The notes beneath the pieces were generated by a model that made no database searches, was not told where the DNA came from, and saw nothing but the letters and a program-made list of their open reading frames with translations. Below, one piece after another: positions 29,478 to 38,212 of a stretch of DNA of 64,000 nt (the first letter of the stretch is position 1; each line of letters starts with the position of its first letter). The stretch is from Candidatus Magnetomicrobium cryptolimnococcus (GTDB lineage: Bacteria; Nitrospirota; Thermodesulfovibrionia; Thermodesulfovibrionales; Magnetobacteriaceae): positions 248,001 through 312,000 of the forward strand of contig JAGYWI010000001.1 in assembly GCA_018606805.1 (NCBI GenBank). Direction: 5' to 3'. The translations under genes and the position numbers were made by a program.

Positions 29478-29684
29478 TCAAGCCCCGCCACCAAATCCTA
29501 CAAGTACACTCTCTCCATCAACAATAACAGGCACCTTCCTGTGTCCATTAGAATACCGTAACATATCCTCCATATTCTTTTTAGATGCCCTTACGTCCAC
29601 ATAGGTGGCTTCTGTTCCGTAGGCCGACCTGGCTCTTTCCGTATAGGGTCAACCAGCTTTTCCAAATATGAGTACTTTATCCAT
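29478..29684 (-). CDS. Glutaredoxin-like selenoprotein (Uxx-star family), in-frame UGA = Sec12
   Basis: The reverse strand from ATG at 29684 reads MDKVLIFGKAG-U-PYTERAR, where U is the in-frame TGA at 29651-29649. It continues ATYVDVRASKKNMEDMLRYS, GHRKVPVIVDGE and ends LVGFGGGA before a TGA stop at 29480-29478, giving 68 residues. The fold order (beta strand, U-P-Y-T active site, helix, cis-proline VPVIVDGE, GFGG) is that of glutaredoxin, with selenocysteine at the first active-site cysteine. From memory this matches the family named Uxx-star glutaredoxin-like (seleno)protein. AAGGAG lies upstream, but 12 bases from the ATG. A standard gene caller splits it at the UGA. A pseudogene is the alternative; the intact remainder of the frame argues against that. 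Confidence 0.85.
29623..29633 (-). promoter_or_regulatory. Candidate bacterial SECIS apical stem-loop
   Basis: On the coding strand GCC-AGGTC-GGC lies 15 bases after the UGA codon. The AGGTC loop matches the AGGUCU loop of the E. coli fdhF SECIS that SelB reads, at nearly the same distance from the UGA. The paired stem is short (three G-C pairs, then a mismatch), so the structure is only suggestive. Confidence 0.55.
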
Positions 29685-29820
29685 AGATATGTACTTCTCC
29701 TTAGTAGTTATAAGATTATTATAAATTATAACACTACCTAAAATATTTTATAAATAATAATACATGGGCAATATTTACGCCAAACGGTATTAAAAAAATA
29801 TATAGAAATTTTAGTTCTGA

Positions 29821-30579
29821 TTGTTTTATATTATATTAGTGTTGACTATAATATTTTTTGTCGGTGTCTTTTTACTAATTCCATCGTCCAATTGTTACGC
29901 TTGGGGACCATTAACGCATGTCTTCCTTGGCAATGAGCTTTTAATCTTTCCATATTTAATACCAGCCTCTATATATATGGTTATAAGAAGACACACGGAT
30001 GATTTTCTCTATGGCAACCTAATGGCTGATACTGTTTTAGGAAAAAAATATATGCCTGAACCTGAAAATTCTCACAGTTGGCCATTTGGTTTCAACCTTC
30101 TTTATAATGCAACAAACGAGCATGAAAAGTCTTTTTGTTATGGCTATTTATGCCATCTAGCTGCCGATACAGTGGCTCATGGACTTCTAACGAAAGAAAA
30201 GAAAAACATTGAACACACCTTATATGAGCTTAAGGCAGATAGTTTCATTAATAAAAAATATTGGATTAAAGCTGTAACTATTTTAAAAGCTGCACAACGG
30301 CGAAACGATACATTTCTTGAAAACTCCATGGAAACATATATGTTTTCATTTAAAACCAATAAGCGGATATTTAAGAGCATGGTTTTTATGTCCATATTGA
30401 CGTCTGTAAGCTTTTCGCCGGAGTTTAAGCGAAAAAAATCACTCCTTTCTTACGTACCAGATAAAGACTCTATAAGCAAACTTAGAAGCGAATCTATTTA
30501 TCGTATGGTAGATATTTTAAGAAAAGGAACTGACTCGGCTGTTACACAGATTAGCCCTATGGGTGATTCTGAGGAATAG
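29821..30579 (+). CDS. Secreted zinc-dependent phospholipase C-like protein
   Basis: The N-terminus is a signal peptide (LVLTIIFFVGVFLLIPSSNC then YA) with predicted cleavage just before WGPLTHVFLGNELL. This is significant because in this enzyme family the mature N-terminal tryptophan is itself a zinc ligand. Further ligand-like sites are TDDFLYGNLMADTV and CYGYLCHLAADTVAHGLL. The family name implies phospholipid hydrolysis, but many environmental members are uncharacterised. The start codon would be TTG (29821) or an internal GTG; there is no clear ribosome-binding site. It is a single gene, convergent with the HDAC-like gene. Confidence 0.82.
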   Translation: MFYIILVLTIIFFVGVFLLIPSSNCYAWGPLTHVFLGNELLIFPYLIPASIYMVIRRHTDDFLYGNLMADTVLGKKYMPEPENSHSWPFGFNLLYNATNEHEKSFCYGYLCHLAADTVAHGLLTKEKKNIEHTLYELKADSFINKKYWIKAVTILKAAQRRNDTFLENSMETYMFSFKTNKRIFKSMVFMSILTSVSFSPEFKRKKSLLSYVPDKDSISKLRSESIYRMVDILRKGTDSAVTQISPMGDSEE

Positions 30580-30596
30580 AGGAAAGAAAGAGCGGG

Positions 30597-30625
30597 GGAA
30601 ACCCTCTTCGAAAAAAAGGGTTTCC
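30597..30625. terminator. Bidirectional hairpin between convergent genes
   Basis: GGAAACCC (30597-30604) pairs with GGGTTTCC (30618-30625) across a 13-base A-rich loop. A G-run before it and the T-rich end of the next gene after it resemble the other terminator-like repeats of the window. Confidence 0.6.
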
Positions 30626-30646
30626 ATCAGTTGTTTCCTTTTTTTT

Positions 30647-31570
30647 CTATATTTGTTCAAGAAGTTCTTCAACAGTAATTAGCACTGAATCAGAAAGTGC
30701 TTCCAAATTATAACCACCTTCAAGTGTACAAATTATTGGAATATCTTTTTTGGCATTAATAATGCCACGCACAATATCCCTAATACCATCATTTGTTACA
30801 GAAAGGCCAGCAAGCGGGTCTCTTTTATGTAGGTCATAGCCGGCTGATACAAGCATTATATCCGGGTCAAACTGTTTAACTATTTCATGCAGTTTTACAT
30901 TATATAATTCATACATTTCCTTATCGCCAGCACCATGTCCCATCGGGCAATTATATGTAAACCCAATACCTTTACCCCTTCCTTTATCCGTAATTCCACC
31001 AGTACCCGGATAGTGGGGATATTGGTGTGAGCTAAAATAAAACACCGTATCATCATCATAAAACATATGCTCAGTACCGTTACCATGATGCACATCAAAA
31101 TCTATAATAAACACCTTATGGTAACCTGCCTTTTGAGCAAATCGCGCACCAACAGCAACATTATTAAAAATACAAAAGCCCATACCCCTGTCCACCTCCG
31201 CATGATGACCGGGCGGGCGTACTGCACAAAATGCGCGCTCTATCTCCTGTTCTTTACACTTATCTATAGCTGTAATTATAGCACCGGCAGCATATAAAGA
31301 AGCCTCATATGTATTAGCTGACATATACGTATCCGGATCCAAATAACCACTACCGTAATCTTGCAAGTGTTCTATGTATCTTTTATCATGGACAAGCGCT
31401 ATTTCATCTAAAGAGGCCTTTTTGGGTTTTATATGTATAATAGAATCCCAAATCGCAGATTTTTTTAATTTCTCAACAATTGCAACAAGCCTATGAGATG
31501 ATTCAGGGTGAAAGGGAGGTGTTTCGTGAGTTAAAAAAATGTCATCATATATAAAAGCAGTTTTTTTCAT
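30647..31570 (-). CDS. Histone-deacetylase-superfamily hydrolase
   Basis: This zinc amidohydrolase belongs to the HDAC/acetylpolyamine amidohydrolase/AcuC group. It shows the His-His pair and glycine loop in PPGHHAEVDRGMGFCIFNNV, the metal-binding DFDVHHGNGTEHMFYDD, and the SAGYDLHKRDPLAG and LEGGYN motifs. It would remove acyl groups from lysines of proteins or from polyamines; the substrate is unknown. The length (307) is typical of bacterial members. It is followed upstream by ndk and mdh on the same strand, with gaps of 29 and 42 bases. Confidence 0.94.
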   Translation of the reverse strand: MKKTAFIYDDIFLTHETPPFHPESSHRLVAIVEKLKKSAIWDSIIHIKPKKASLDEIALVHDKRYIEHLQDYGSGYLDPDTYMSANTYEASLYAAGAIITAIDKCKEQEIERAFCAVRPPGHHAEVDRGMGFCIFNNVAVGARFAQKAGYHKVFIIDFDVHHGNGTEHMFYDDDTVFYFSSHQYPHYPGTGGITDKGRGKGIGFTYNCPMGHGAGDKEMYELYNVKLHEIVKQFDPDIMLVSAGYDLHKRDPLAGLSVTNDGIRDIVRGIINAKKDIPIICTLEGGYNLEALSDSVLITVEELLEQI

Positions 31571-31599
31571 AATATTTAGAACTCCTTATAGCTACATAG

Positions 31600-32013
31600 C
31601 TAAAATATCTCCATAGCACTGAAAAAATACTTGATTTCGAAGGTAGCCGACTCTAAAGAATCAGACCCGTGCACAACGTTACGCTCTATATCGGTGGCAA
31701 AATCTGCCCTTATCGTACCGGGCGCTGCATCTTTATAATTAGTAGCCCCCATTGTCTCCCTTACTAGTGATATAGCCTGTGGTCCTTCAAGTACCATAAC
31801 GACGATTGGTCCTTCAGACATAAAATCAGTCAACGAGCCATAAAACGGCCTTTCCTTGTGTACAATATAAAACCCCTTAGCCTCTTCCTTAGATAGATGT
31901 AACATTTTTAAAGCCTTAACCTTAAGACCTTTTTTTTCAAATCTACTTATAACCTCACCTATCACATTTAACGTAACCCCATCAGGTTTCACTATTGATA
32001 ATGTCCTTTCCAT
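31600..32013 (-). CDS. ndk: Nucleoside diphosphate kinase
   Basis: Ndk passes phosphate from ATP to other nucleoside diphosphates through a phosphohistidine. [12 protein letters not shown] opens the protein, and the active-site histidine is in [13 protein letters not shown]. Residues of the nucleotide site ([20 protein letters not shown]) are conserved. It has the normal 137-residue length. Confidence 0.97.
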   Translation of the reverse strand: MERTLSIVKPDGVTLNVIGEVISRFEKKGLKVKALKMLHLSKEEAKGFYIVHKERPFYGSLTDFMSEGPIVVMVLEGPQAISLVRETMGATNYKDAAPGTIRADFATDIERNVVHGSDSLESATFEIKYFFSAMEIF

Positions 32014-32055
32014 AAATATATGTTTAACTCCCTTTTATTTATTAATATATTTTTT

Positions 32056-32985
32056 TCAAAAAATATTGAGCTTCTTACATGCACTGCGCACACTTTCAAT
32101 TGATTTATGTAAAGCACTTCTTTCTTCATCTAAAAGCTCAAGTTCTATAATCCTATCAATACCGGACTTTGTCAAGACTGCCGGAACCCCTATGTATATA
32201 TCCTTAGCCCCATACAGTCCATCCAAATAACAAGAAACAGGCAGCACGTTTCTTTCATTAAATACAATAGAGCGCACCATCTGACACACCGAAGCACCCG
32301 GGGCATAAAACGCACTACCACTACCAAGAAGACTTACAATCTCAGCCCCACCATTTTGCGTTCTTTTAACAAGGGCATCTATACCTTCCTTTGTTATAAG
32401 GTTAGTTATCGGAATCCCTCTAACTGTCGTCAGACGCGGTAAAGGTACCATCAAATCCCCATGTCCACCAAGCACCAACGCCTCAACCGCCTCTGGCGTA
32501 ACACCAAGTTCCACCGCAATAAACGTTCTAAAGCGTGTTGAATCTAAAACACCGCCCATACCCATTATGCGTTGATGATTAAACCCGGTTGCCTTCCAAG
32601 CTAGGGCAGTCATACTGTCCATCGGATTTGTAACCACTATAACTATGGCATCAGGGCTATGCTTAGCTATTTCCTTTGAACTTTGTTCAACGATTTCAGC
32701 ATTTTTAAAAAGCAAATCATCTCTAGACATACCCGGTTTTCGAGGATAGCCGGCCGTTATCACAACAATATCGGAACTATTAATCTGTACATAATCACTA
32801 GTTCCAACTACCTTAGCAGATGAGTTCCATAAAGGACATGCAGACATTATATCCAGTGCCTTGCCCTTAGCAACCCCCTCAGCAATATCAAGCAAAACAA
32901 CATCTGCAAACCCATCTATCGCTAACAACTGTGCCACTGTTGCGCCAACATGGCCTGCACCTATTATTGAAATTTTCATCTTCAT
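32056..32985 (-). CDS. mdh: Malate dehydrogenase
   Basis: This is an LDH-like type MDH. It has the NAD loop ISIIGAGHVGATVAQLL, the dinucleotide acid LLDIAEG, the substrate loop AGYPRKPGMSRDDLL (the second residue Arg after Gly-Tyr-Pro favours malate), the catalytic VLGGHGDLMVPL with the His-Asp relay, and an N-terminal MKMKIS. The length (309) is normal. It works in the TCA cycle or the reductive branch. Confidence 0.95.
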   Translation of the reverse strand: MKMKISIIGAGHVGATVAQLLAIDGFADVVLLDIAEGVAKGKALDIMSACPLWNSSAKVVGTSDYVQINSSDIVVITAGYPRKPGMSRDDLLFKNAEIVEQSSKEIAKHSPDAIVIVVTNPMDSMTALAWKATGFNHQRIMGMGGVLDSTRFRTFIAVELGVTPEAVEALVLGGHGDLMVPLPRLTTVRGIPITNLITKEGIDALVKRTQNGGAEIVSLLGSGSAFYAPGASVCQMVRSIVFNERNVLPVSCYLDGLYGAKDIYIGVPAVLTKSGIDRIIELELLDEERSALHKSIESVRSACKKLNIF

Positions 32986-33165
32986 ATTGTATTCTTCTTT
33001 CTAAATTAAAAAAAATTAAACACCACTCAACGATGGCTGTACGGATTAATGTAGAAGTAATAAACTTTAAAATAACTTGTAGGCTAAAGTCAAATTAAAT
33101 ATTCATTATAAATAATAAGAGGGCTACTATGAAAAAAACATAATACTTAAGTAAACACTTCCATC

Positions 33166-34452
33166 TTATACTTCCACCCTATTTTCAACTTTTATTGCAT
33201 ATCTAAGAACAAACCACCCTCCAATACCCGAAAGGAGAGAAGCTAAAAAGATTGCTGGTTTTGAAGTAATTTGAACTTCACTTTGTGAAAAAGACAACAT
33301 ATCTATAAAAATAGACATAGTAAAACCAATACCTGCAACCCACCCCGCCCCATACAAATAAAGCCAAGATAACCCCTTTGGTAACTCCGCAATGTTTAAC
33401 CTTACAAAAATCCACGTAAGAAGCATAATCCCTGTCTGCTTACCAACCAAAAGACCAAAAAATACCCCATAATTAATTGACTGAAATAGAAGTTTAATAA
33501 AATCAATGCCCAACGGGATACCTGAATTAGCAAAGGCAAATAATGGCATAATTAAATATGTAACCCATGGGTGTAAGGTATGTTCTATTAACTTTAAAGG
33601 GGAGTGAGAGTTTATATGAAAGTTGTTATTAGTGTTATTTAAAGTGCTACTTTTTATGTATTCTTCCTCAGTATTGTTTTCAGTATCATCATGGTCAGTT
33701 TTATTTTTTATATTATGTGGTATAGTAAATGCCAATAAAACCCCAGCTAAAGTAGCATGTACGCCGGATTTAAGCATAAAAAACCATAAAATAACACCTA
33801 AAATAGTATATGGGATAAAATGCTTAAAACCTATAATATTTAATATTACTAAAAGAGCCAAAACCATCCCACACAGTATAAAATAGTAAACAGATAATTC
33901 AGCAGTATAAAAAATAGCTATTACAACAATAGCTCCAATATCATCAGCTATAGCCAAAGCCGTTAAAAACACTTTTAATGAAAGCGGTACGCCACTGCCT
34001 ACAAGTCGTAATACACCAAGAGAAAAAGCTATATCTGTAGCAATTGGAATAGCCCACCCCTTAGCAGCATCAGTCCCATAATTAAACAAAATATATATTA
34101 ATGCCGGCATAAGCATTCCACCAAAGGCAGCTATAGCTGGCAAAAGCGCACGCTTAAAAGAAGATAGCTCACCTTCTATGCCCTCTCTTTTAATTTCCAA
34201 ACCAACAAGTAGAAAAAAAAGCGTCATTAACCCATCATTTATCCAATGAAGTAGAGATTTAGACAACCCTCGTTCCCCAAGATTTATGGTAAGTTTATTT
34301 TCAAGAACGCCATAATATAAATCTTTATATGGTGAATTAGCTATACATAATGCACATACCGTAAAAAACAGAAGAACCAACCCACCAGAAATCTCAAGCT
34401 CCATAAACTCTTTAAACGGTCTGGTTATTTTATACGCTAATGACTTTTCCAC
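33166..34452 (-). CDS. nhaA: Na+/H+ antiporter NhaA
   Basis: The protein has about eleven to twelve transmembrane helices with the NhaA hallmarks: LTLFFLLVGLEIKRE-type region (MTLFFLLVGLEIKREGIEGE), AIPIATDIAFSLGVL and LTALAIADDIGAIVVIAIFY with the two transport aspartates. It exports sodium in exchange for protons. A ~40-residue hydrophilic, Asn-rich insertion (KTDHDDTENNTEEEYIKSST) sits between helices, unlike E. coli NhaA. I place the start at the GTG at 34452 with AAAGG upstream; the frame continues to a TTG at 34491 in sequence that includes a GGAG site. Confidence 0.93.
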   Translation of the reverse strand: MEKSLAYKITRPFKEFMELEISGGLVLLFFTVCALCIANSPYKDLYYGVLENKLTINLGERGLSKSLLHWINDGLMTLFFLLVGLEIKREGIEGELSSFKRALLPAIAAFGGMLMPALIYILFNYGTDAAKGWAIPIATDIAFSLGVLRLVGSGVPLSLKVFLTALAIADDIGAIVVIAIFYTAELSVYYFILCGMVLALLVILNIIGFKHFIPYTILGVILWFFMLKSGVHATLAGVLLAFTIPHNIKNKTDHDDTENNTEEEYIKSSTLNNTNNNFHINSHSPLKLIEHTLHPWVTYLIMPLFAFANSGIPLGIDFIKLLFQSINYGVFFGLLVGKQTGIMLLTWIFVRLNIAELPKGLSWLYLYGAGWVAGIGFTMSIFIDMLSFSQSEVQITSKPAIFLASLLSGIGGWFVLRYAIKVENRVEV

Positions 34453-34753
34453 TTTTACCTTTACTCTCCTGCAACAATACAATATTTCCAATATTGTACA
34501 AAAATAAATTAATTTTGTAAAGTATTATTTTGTAATAATAAGGTGAAAAAATACAGAATAATGTCTTTTTCATCAAGAATGGGTTGTGACACCTACTTAT
34601 TTTGTATACCAAAACACATTAGGCTTGTAAAACATTTTTTAAAATAATAAGGGAATAAATACATATTTAAAATAATTTTTGTTACATTAATTTATAATTT
34701 TTTGTAGCAGCAAATCTAAAATCTGATATATATAGTATTGCGAGGGGTTAAAA

Positions 34754-34908
34754 ATGTCAAAAGAATACGACAAGGTGCGTAGGCGCAAGGGAGGTGTGCC
34801 TACACACCCTCCCGTAAGAAGCCTTTAAAGACGAAAAGTAACATTGATGAAGATAACACAACCCATAGCTACACCATAATAGACATGAGAACTGTTGATG
34901 CCGAATAA
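34754..34908 (+). pseudogene. Internally deleted Rpn-family (recombination-promoting nuclease/putative transposase) relic
   Basis: The copy starts with the same upstream box (AGTATTGCGAGG) and same MSKEYDK start as the gene at 37758. After CAAG it enters a GTGCGTAGGCGCA palindrome repeat, and afterwards only the tail of the protein remains (KSNIDEDNTTHSYTIIDMRT then TAA at 34906). The middle of the gene, including the PD-(D/E)xK nuclease part, is gone. Confidence 0.7.
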
Positions 34909-35132
34909 GATCAGTTTTACCGTCTTTGTTTACATCTGTAGCGGATGTTGGCTAACAATTTTATATGATTTTTAAAATAATATATATAAATCAATAGTTT
35001 ATACCATAAGTATGTCATTTGCTACAGCGGATATAGCTTCGCTTTGTTGTAGTACAATTCATAGCTATTAATAGTTCTCCTTTACTACAGTTCTCAAAAT
35101 TATGCGTTTGAGCATTACGACCCATAGTTTAC

Positions 35133-35194
35133 TTATGGCATATTTAGTCATAAAAAGTCTAATTTTTAGGAAAATTTTTTTGGTGTTTGCTATA
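35133..35194 (-). mobile_element. Solo left end of an IS630-type element
   Basis: 62 bases match 37286-37348 almost exactly, running inward from the TATAGCAAACACC end to the first codons MTKYAI of the transposase, then diverging. No right end is found nearby, so this is a decayed insertion-sequence end. Confidence 0.65.
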
Positions 35195-35427
35195 ATTTTA
35201 AGAGGTGAAATGTTATAATAAAACTCAATATGTTATTAGGTATAAAGTAGATTATTAAGAATATTAAAGAAGCAGAGCAATTATTATGATTAAAGTAAAA
35301 TTACAATAGTTGAAAAGTTCGTTAGAATATGACGCTGAAATTCTATAAGTAATGGAAAGCTGTCAAAAAATATTTCTTAACTTATTAAAGGTTGATCTCT
35401 TACGTGAAAACGAATTGGAGGCTGTAT

Positions 35428-36831
35428 TTGCTGCAAGATTCAAAACCTAAAGAGTTATTGGAAAGTTTATTAATGTTTGTCATACAGTATATTTTGCCAC
35501 CTGTAGTGACTATTTTTGTTATGGTTTTATTTTTTGAAATTTTTTTATTGGAACAGTACATTAGATTAGAGCGTCTTAGTGGATTTGATAGGGCAATATA
35601 TACTAAATATCAGATTGCTAAGGATAAACAATTGCCCTTTGATACAAGAGGCCAATGGGAAGTTGTTGATACATATAACAGCAGTATTCATGATAAAGAG
35701 AAATTAATATATCCTATGTTTGGGGCTTATTGGTTGAAAACTGAAATACCTGGATTTGGACCAGTTTATAATAAGCCTGAATTTGTGCCATTAACCGGAC
35801 CATCTTTACACAAAATTGTTACAGATTCAGAAGGTGGAACTTATGGCATTCATTTACTTGACGAGCATGGATTTAATAATCCAACAGGTTTATATGATAA
35901 GCCAGTTGATATAGCAGTAGTAGGTGATTCATTTGCAGAAGGTATATCAGTCAATTCAGGTGAAGATAGTGTTTCTTTTATAAGACAGCTACAATATCCT
36001 AATTCACTTAATTTTGGTAAAGCCGGAGCAGGTCCTTTGTCAGTTTTAGCTACTATTAGAGAATATGTCGAGATAGTTAAACCTAAAATCGTATTATGGT
36101 ATTATTATGAAGGTAATGACTTACAAGATATTCCCACTGAAATAAATGTTGTAAACGATACTTCGTTAGGTAATTATCTCGTCAATTATCTTAATCCACA
36201 GTTTACTCAAAATTTGTTTAATAGACAAAAAGAAATAGATAAATATATAGAAGAGGTTTTTTGGCCTCGGTTTATTTTCTCTATAGATAGAGGACCTCAT
36301 GGCCCACCACTAACCAGAAGCTTTAATACAGCTCAGGAAAAAATATTACAAATAAAAAATGAATTAAATAAAAGGACTTTTCTCGATAAACTTTTATTAA
36401 AGAGTTCGTTCTTATATTTCAAGAGGAATGTTAAGAGTTTACGAGTGAAACTTGCTGAATTAATAAATCCACCTGAGCAATTTGAACCGTCCCATAGAGA
36501 TATGGTTTATTTTGATATGGTAATGAGGTTAGCAAAGAAAAGCATTGAATCTTATGGCGGCAAACTAATCTTTGTATATATTCCTGAATTTTATAGAATA
36601 GAGGCGAGGGATGCAAAAAAATATTACAATCAATCAAATCCTAATAATAAACAAAAAGTTCTATCTATGATTTCAGATATTGGATTAGACATTATAGATA
36701 TAACTCCAGAAATTTTAAATCATAAAGACCCATTATCTCTCTATTTTTTTAGAATGCATGGACACTTTAATGTAGAAGGAAATGAATTTATTGCAAAGAT
36801 AATTCTTAATAAATTAAATAATTTAAAATGA
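35428..36831 (+). CDS. Membrane-anchored SGNH/GDSL hydrolase-like protein
   Basis: One transmembrane helix near residues 15-40 (LLMFVIQYILPPVVTIFVMV) precedes an extracytoplasmic domain. SGNH blocks are visible: block I DIAVVGDSFAEG (Ser near residue 168), a GNDL block III, and a final FRMHGHFNVEGNEFIA block V with the catalytic His. Such proteins modify surface glycans or cleave acyl groups. TTG at 35428 is the likely start because GGAGG lies six bases upstream; the open frame begins at 35392. Codon use is AT-rich and the gene is isolated between mobile relics, which suggests horizontal transfer. Confidence 0.8.
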   Translation: MLQDSKPKELLESLLMFVIQYILPPVVTIFVMVLFFEIFLLEQYIRLERLSGFDRAIYTKYQIAKDKQLPFDTRGQWEVVDTYNSSIHDKEKLIYPMFGAYWLKTEIPGFGPVYNKPEFVPLTGPSLHKIVTDSEGGTYGIHLLDEHGFNNPTGLYDKPVDIAVVGDSFAEGISVNSGEDSVSFIRQLQYPNSLNFGKAGAGPLSVLATIREYVEIVKPKIVLWYYYEGNDLQDIPTEINVVNDTSLGNYLVNYLNPQFTQNLFNRQKEIDKYIEEVFWPRFIFSIDRGPHGPPLTRSFNTAQEKILQIKNELNKRTFLDKLLLKSSFLYFKRNVKSLRVKLAELINPPEQFEPSHRDMVYFDMVMRLAKKSIESYGGKLIFVYIPEFYRIEARDAKKYYNQSNPNNKQKVLSMISDIGLDIIDITPEILNHKDPLSLYFFRMHGHFNVEGNEFIAKIILNKLNNLK

Positions 36832-36928
36832 TCATATTCTCATTCTATCCTCGTCGACCTCTGGTAATCCTTATAACTCAGTCTACATTTTTTCATTCTT
36901 AAGTATTCTTACATGCACGGTCTAAATT

Positions 36929-37348
36929 TATAGCGAACACCGAAATTAATTTCCTAAAAAAGTACAAGTTTTAGTGTTTTGATGCAGCAATTCTCATTTT
37001 GGAAGATTAAGTTTATAAACATATTTATATACAAAATGTCTAGTACAGATTTTATGCCCATTTTGAGCTGGCATAATTATTGTGTACCATCCAAAATGAG
37101 AATTGCTGGTTGATGAGAACGAGCAATAGCCCAACATAAAGCTTGATCAAGACAACTAATTAAAGATTTATAATCTTTAGCAAAAAAATTAGTAAACCAC
37201 TCTGCTTTAATGAGTAGCCAAAGCCGCTCAATAGGGTTGAGGTCCGGTGAATAGGGCGGTAAAAAGAAAGGTTCAAATAGTTTATTTATGGCATATTTAG
37301 TCATAAAAAGTCTAGTTTTTTAGGAAAATTTTTTTGGTGTTTGCTATA
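36929..37348 (-). mobile_element. Internally deleted IS630/Tc1-like element, about 420 bp
   Basis: The ends form imperfect 33-bp terminal inverted repeats, 36929-36961 beginning TATAGCGAACACC and the complement of 37316-37348 beginning TATAGCAAACACC, with about five mismatches. The outer TA fits the TA target of this family. On the minus strand a frame joins the first codons of the transposase to its C-terminal DDE part (see next entry). A perfect 18-bp inverted repeat AGCAATTCTCATTTTGGA (36984-37001 versus 37088-37105) lies inside. It is non-autonomous. Confidence 0.75.
37077..37304 (-). pseudogene. Truncated IS630-family transposase (DDE_3 C-terminal part)
   Basis: The 75-codon frame reads MTKYAINKLFEP, then FFLPPYSPDLNPIERLWLLI, the conserved C-terminal block of IS630/Tc1 DDE transposases with the catalytic glutamate in NPIE. 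The catalytic aspartates and the N-terminal DNA-binding part are missing, so it cannot be active. It looks like a fusion of N-terminal codons to the C-terminal third by internal deletion. Confidence 0.8.
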
Positions 37349-37778
37349 ACTAAACATTCCTTAACTTAATGGCATAGATAAAGCTTATACGGTTTACACA
37401 TCTATTGTCAAACATTTTATCCTCCCAATATATTTTATATCTATACTTTATACCAAATAGTGCCTTGCCATTAATAATCACACGATATACAATAATGCAA
37501 CAATAAAAAATATCAAATCACCTAAATTATGTTTTTAACTAAGACATTGTTTATTAAACTTTTTTAATGTTGAGACCCCATAAAACTCCAAAAATCCCAT
37601 AATTTTTGTAGTATTTTCAATGAATTATGACATTTCAAGCTTTTATCCTAACAACTATGGCAAAATGCCATGAAAAGAGTATTGAAATACATAAATTTAC
37701 GATTTTTTATAGCAGTAAATCTAACATATGGTATAATAGTATTGCGAGGAATTAAAAATGTCAAAAGAATACGACAAG

Positions 37779-37826
37779 GTGCGTAGGCGCACTCCCGTTA
37801 AGGTGCGTAGGCGCACTCCCGTTAAG
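37779..37826. repeat. Two tandem 24-bp palindrome inserts, in frame
   Basis: The 24-bp unit begins with the mini-hairpin GTGCGTAGGCGCAC and ends in AAG. It occurs twice directly after the seventh codon of the Rpn-type gene. 24 is a multiple of three, so the frame survives. AAG may be a target duplication, since AAG also ends the preceding codon. Confidence 0.75.
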
Positions 37827-38011
37827 GTTATTAAAGAGCTTTTGAAAGATACGGTAGCCGCTTTGCTTGAAAAGATTACAGGTGTAGATATAAGCAAGGC
37901 TGAGTTAATAGAGCCGAAGATGCAAATTACAGATGAACGGGAAGCTGATTTTGTATTGAAGGCACAACTTAAAGATGGAAGCCAAGAGATTTATCACATA
38001 GAATTTCAAGG

Positions 38012-38212
38012 GTGTGTAGGCACACCTCCCTTCCACAAACGACAACAACATGGGCTATCGAATGCTGCGCTACTGGGTTTATCTAAGGCAGGTTTATAAG
38101 CTGCCTGTTAAACAATATGTGGTTTATATAGGCAAGGTGCGTAGGCGCAAGGGAGGTGTGCCTCCACACCTTCGCTACGCTCGCAATGACAACGTGGGGG
38201 CTGAACTATTAC
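38012..38212. repeat. Two further palindrome inserts and a shared border box
   Basis: GTGTGTAGGCACAC (38012-38025) and GTGCGTAGGCGCA (38137-38149), each followed by GGGAGGTGTG or its complement, interrupt the Rpn-type gene. The last runs into CTTCGCTACGCTCGCAATGA, a type of sequence common in bacterial intergenic repeats, and ends at the box GGGGCTGAACTATTAC (38197-38212). Confidence 0.7.

Larger units (their letters stand above)
34453..35427. other. Long non-coding accessory spacer
   Basis: This AT-rich stretch contains the upstream region of nhaA (34453-34640), a broken Rpn-type gene with repeat insert (34754-34908), a solo insertion-sequence end (35133-35194) and otherwise no frame that looks coding. 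The base composition and decay suggest a site that has repeatedly accepted mobile DNA. Confidence 0.6.
36832..37757. other. Non-coding accessory spacer with IS relic
   Basis: Besides the IS630-type relic (36929-37348) this stretch shows a TTAACTTAATGGCAT box at 37361-37375 (terminal motif of the 27289-27387 element) and AT-rich DNA up to the Rpn-like gene. I see no intact gene. Confidence 0.6.

Noticed and set aside
29478-29684. Reading the 29.5-29.7 kb region as a pseudogene with a nonsense mutation
   Set aside because: The rest of the frame is intact, the UGA sits exactly at the redox-active position and an AGGTC-loop hairpin follows; selenocysteine is the simpler explanation.
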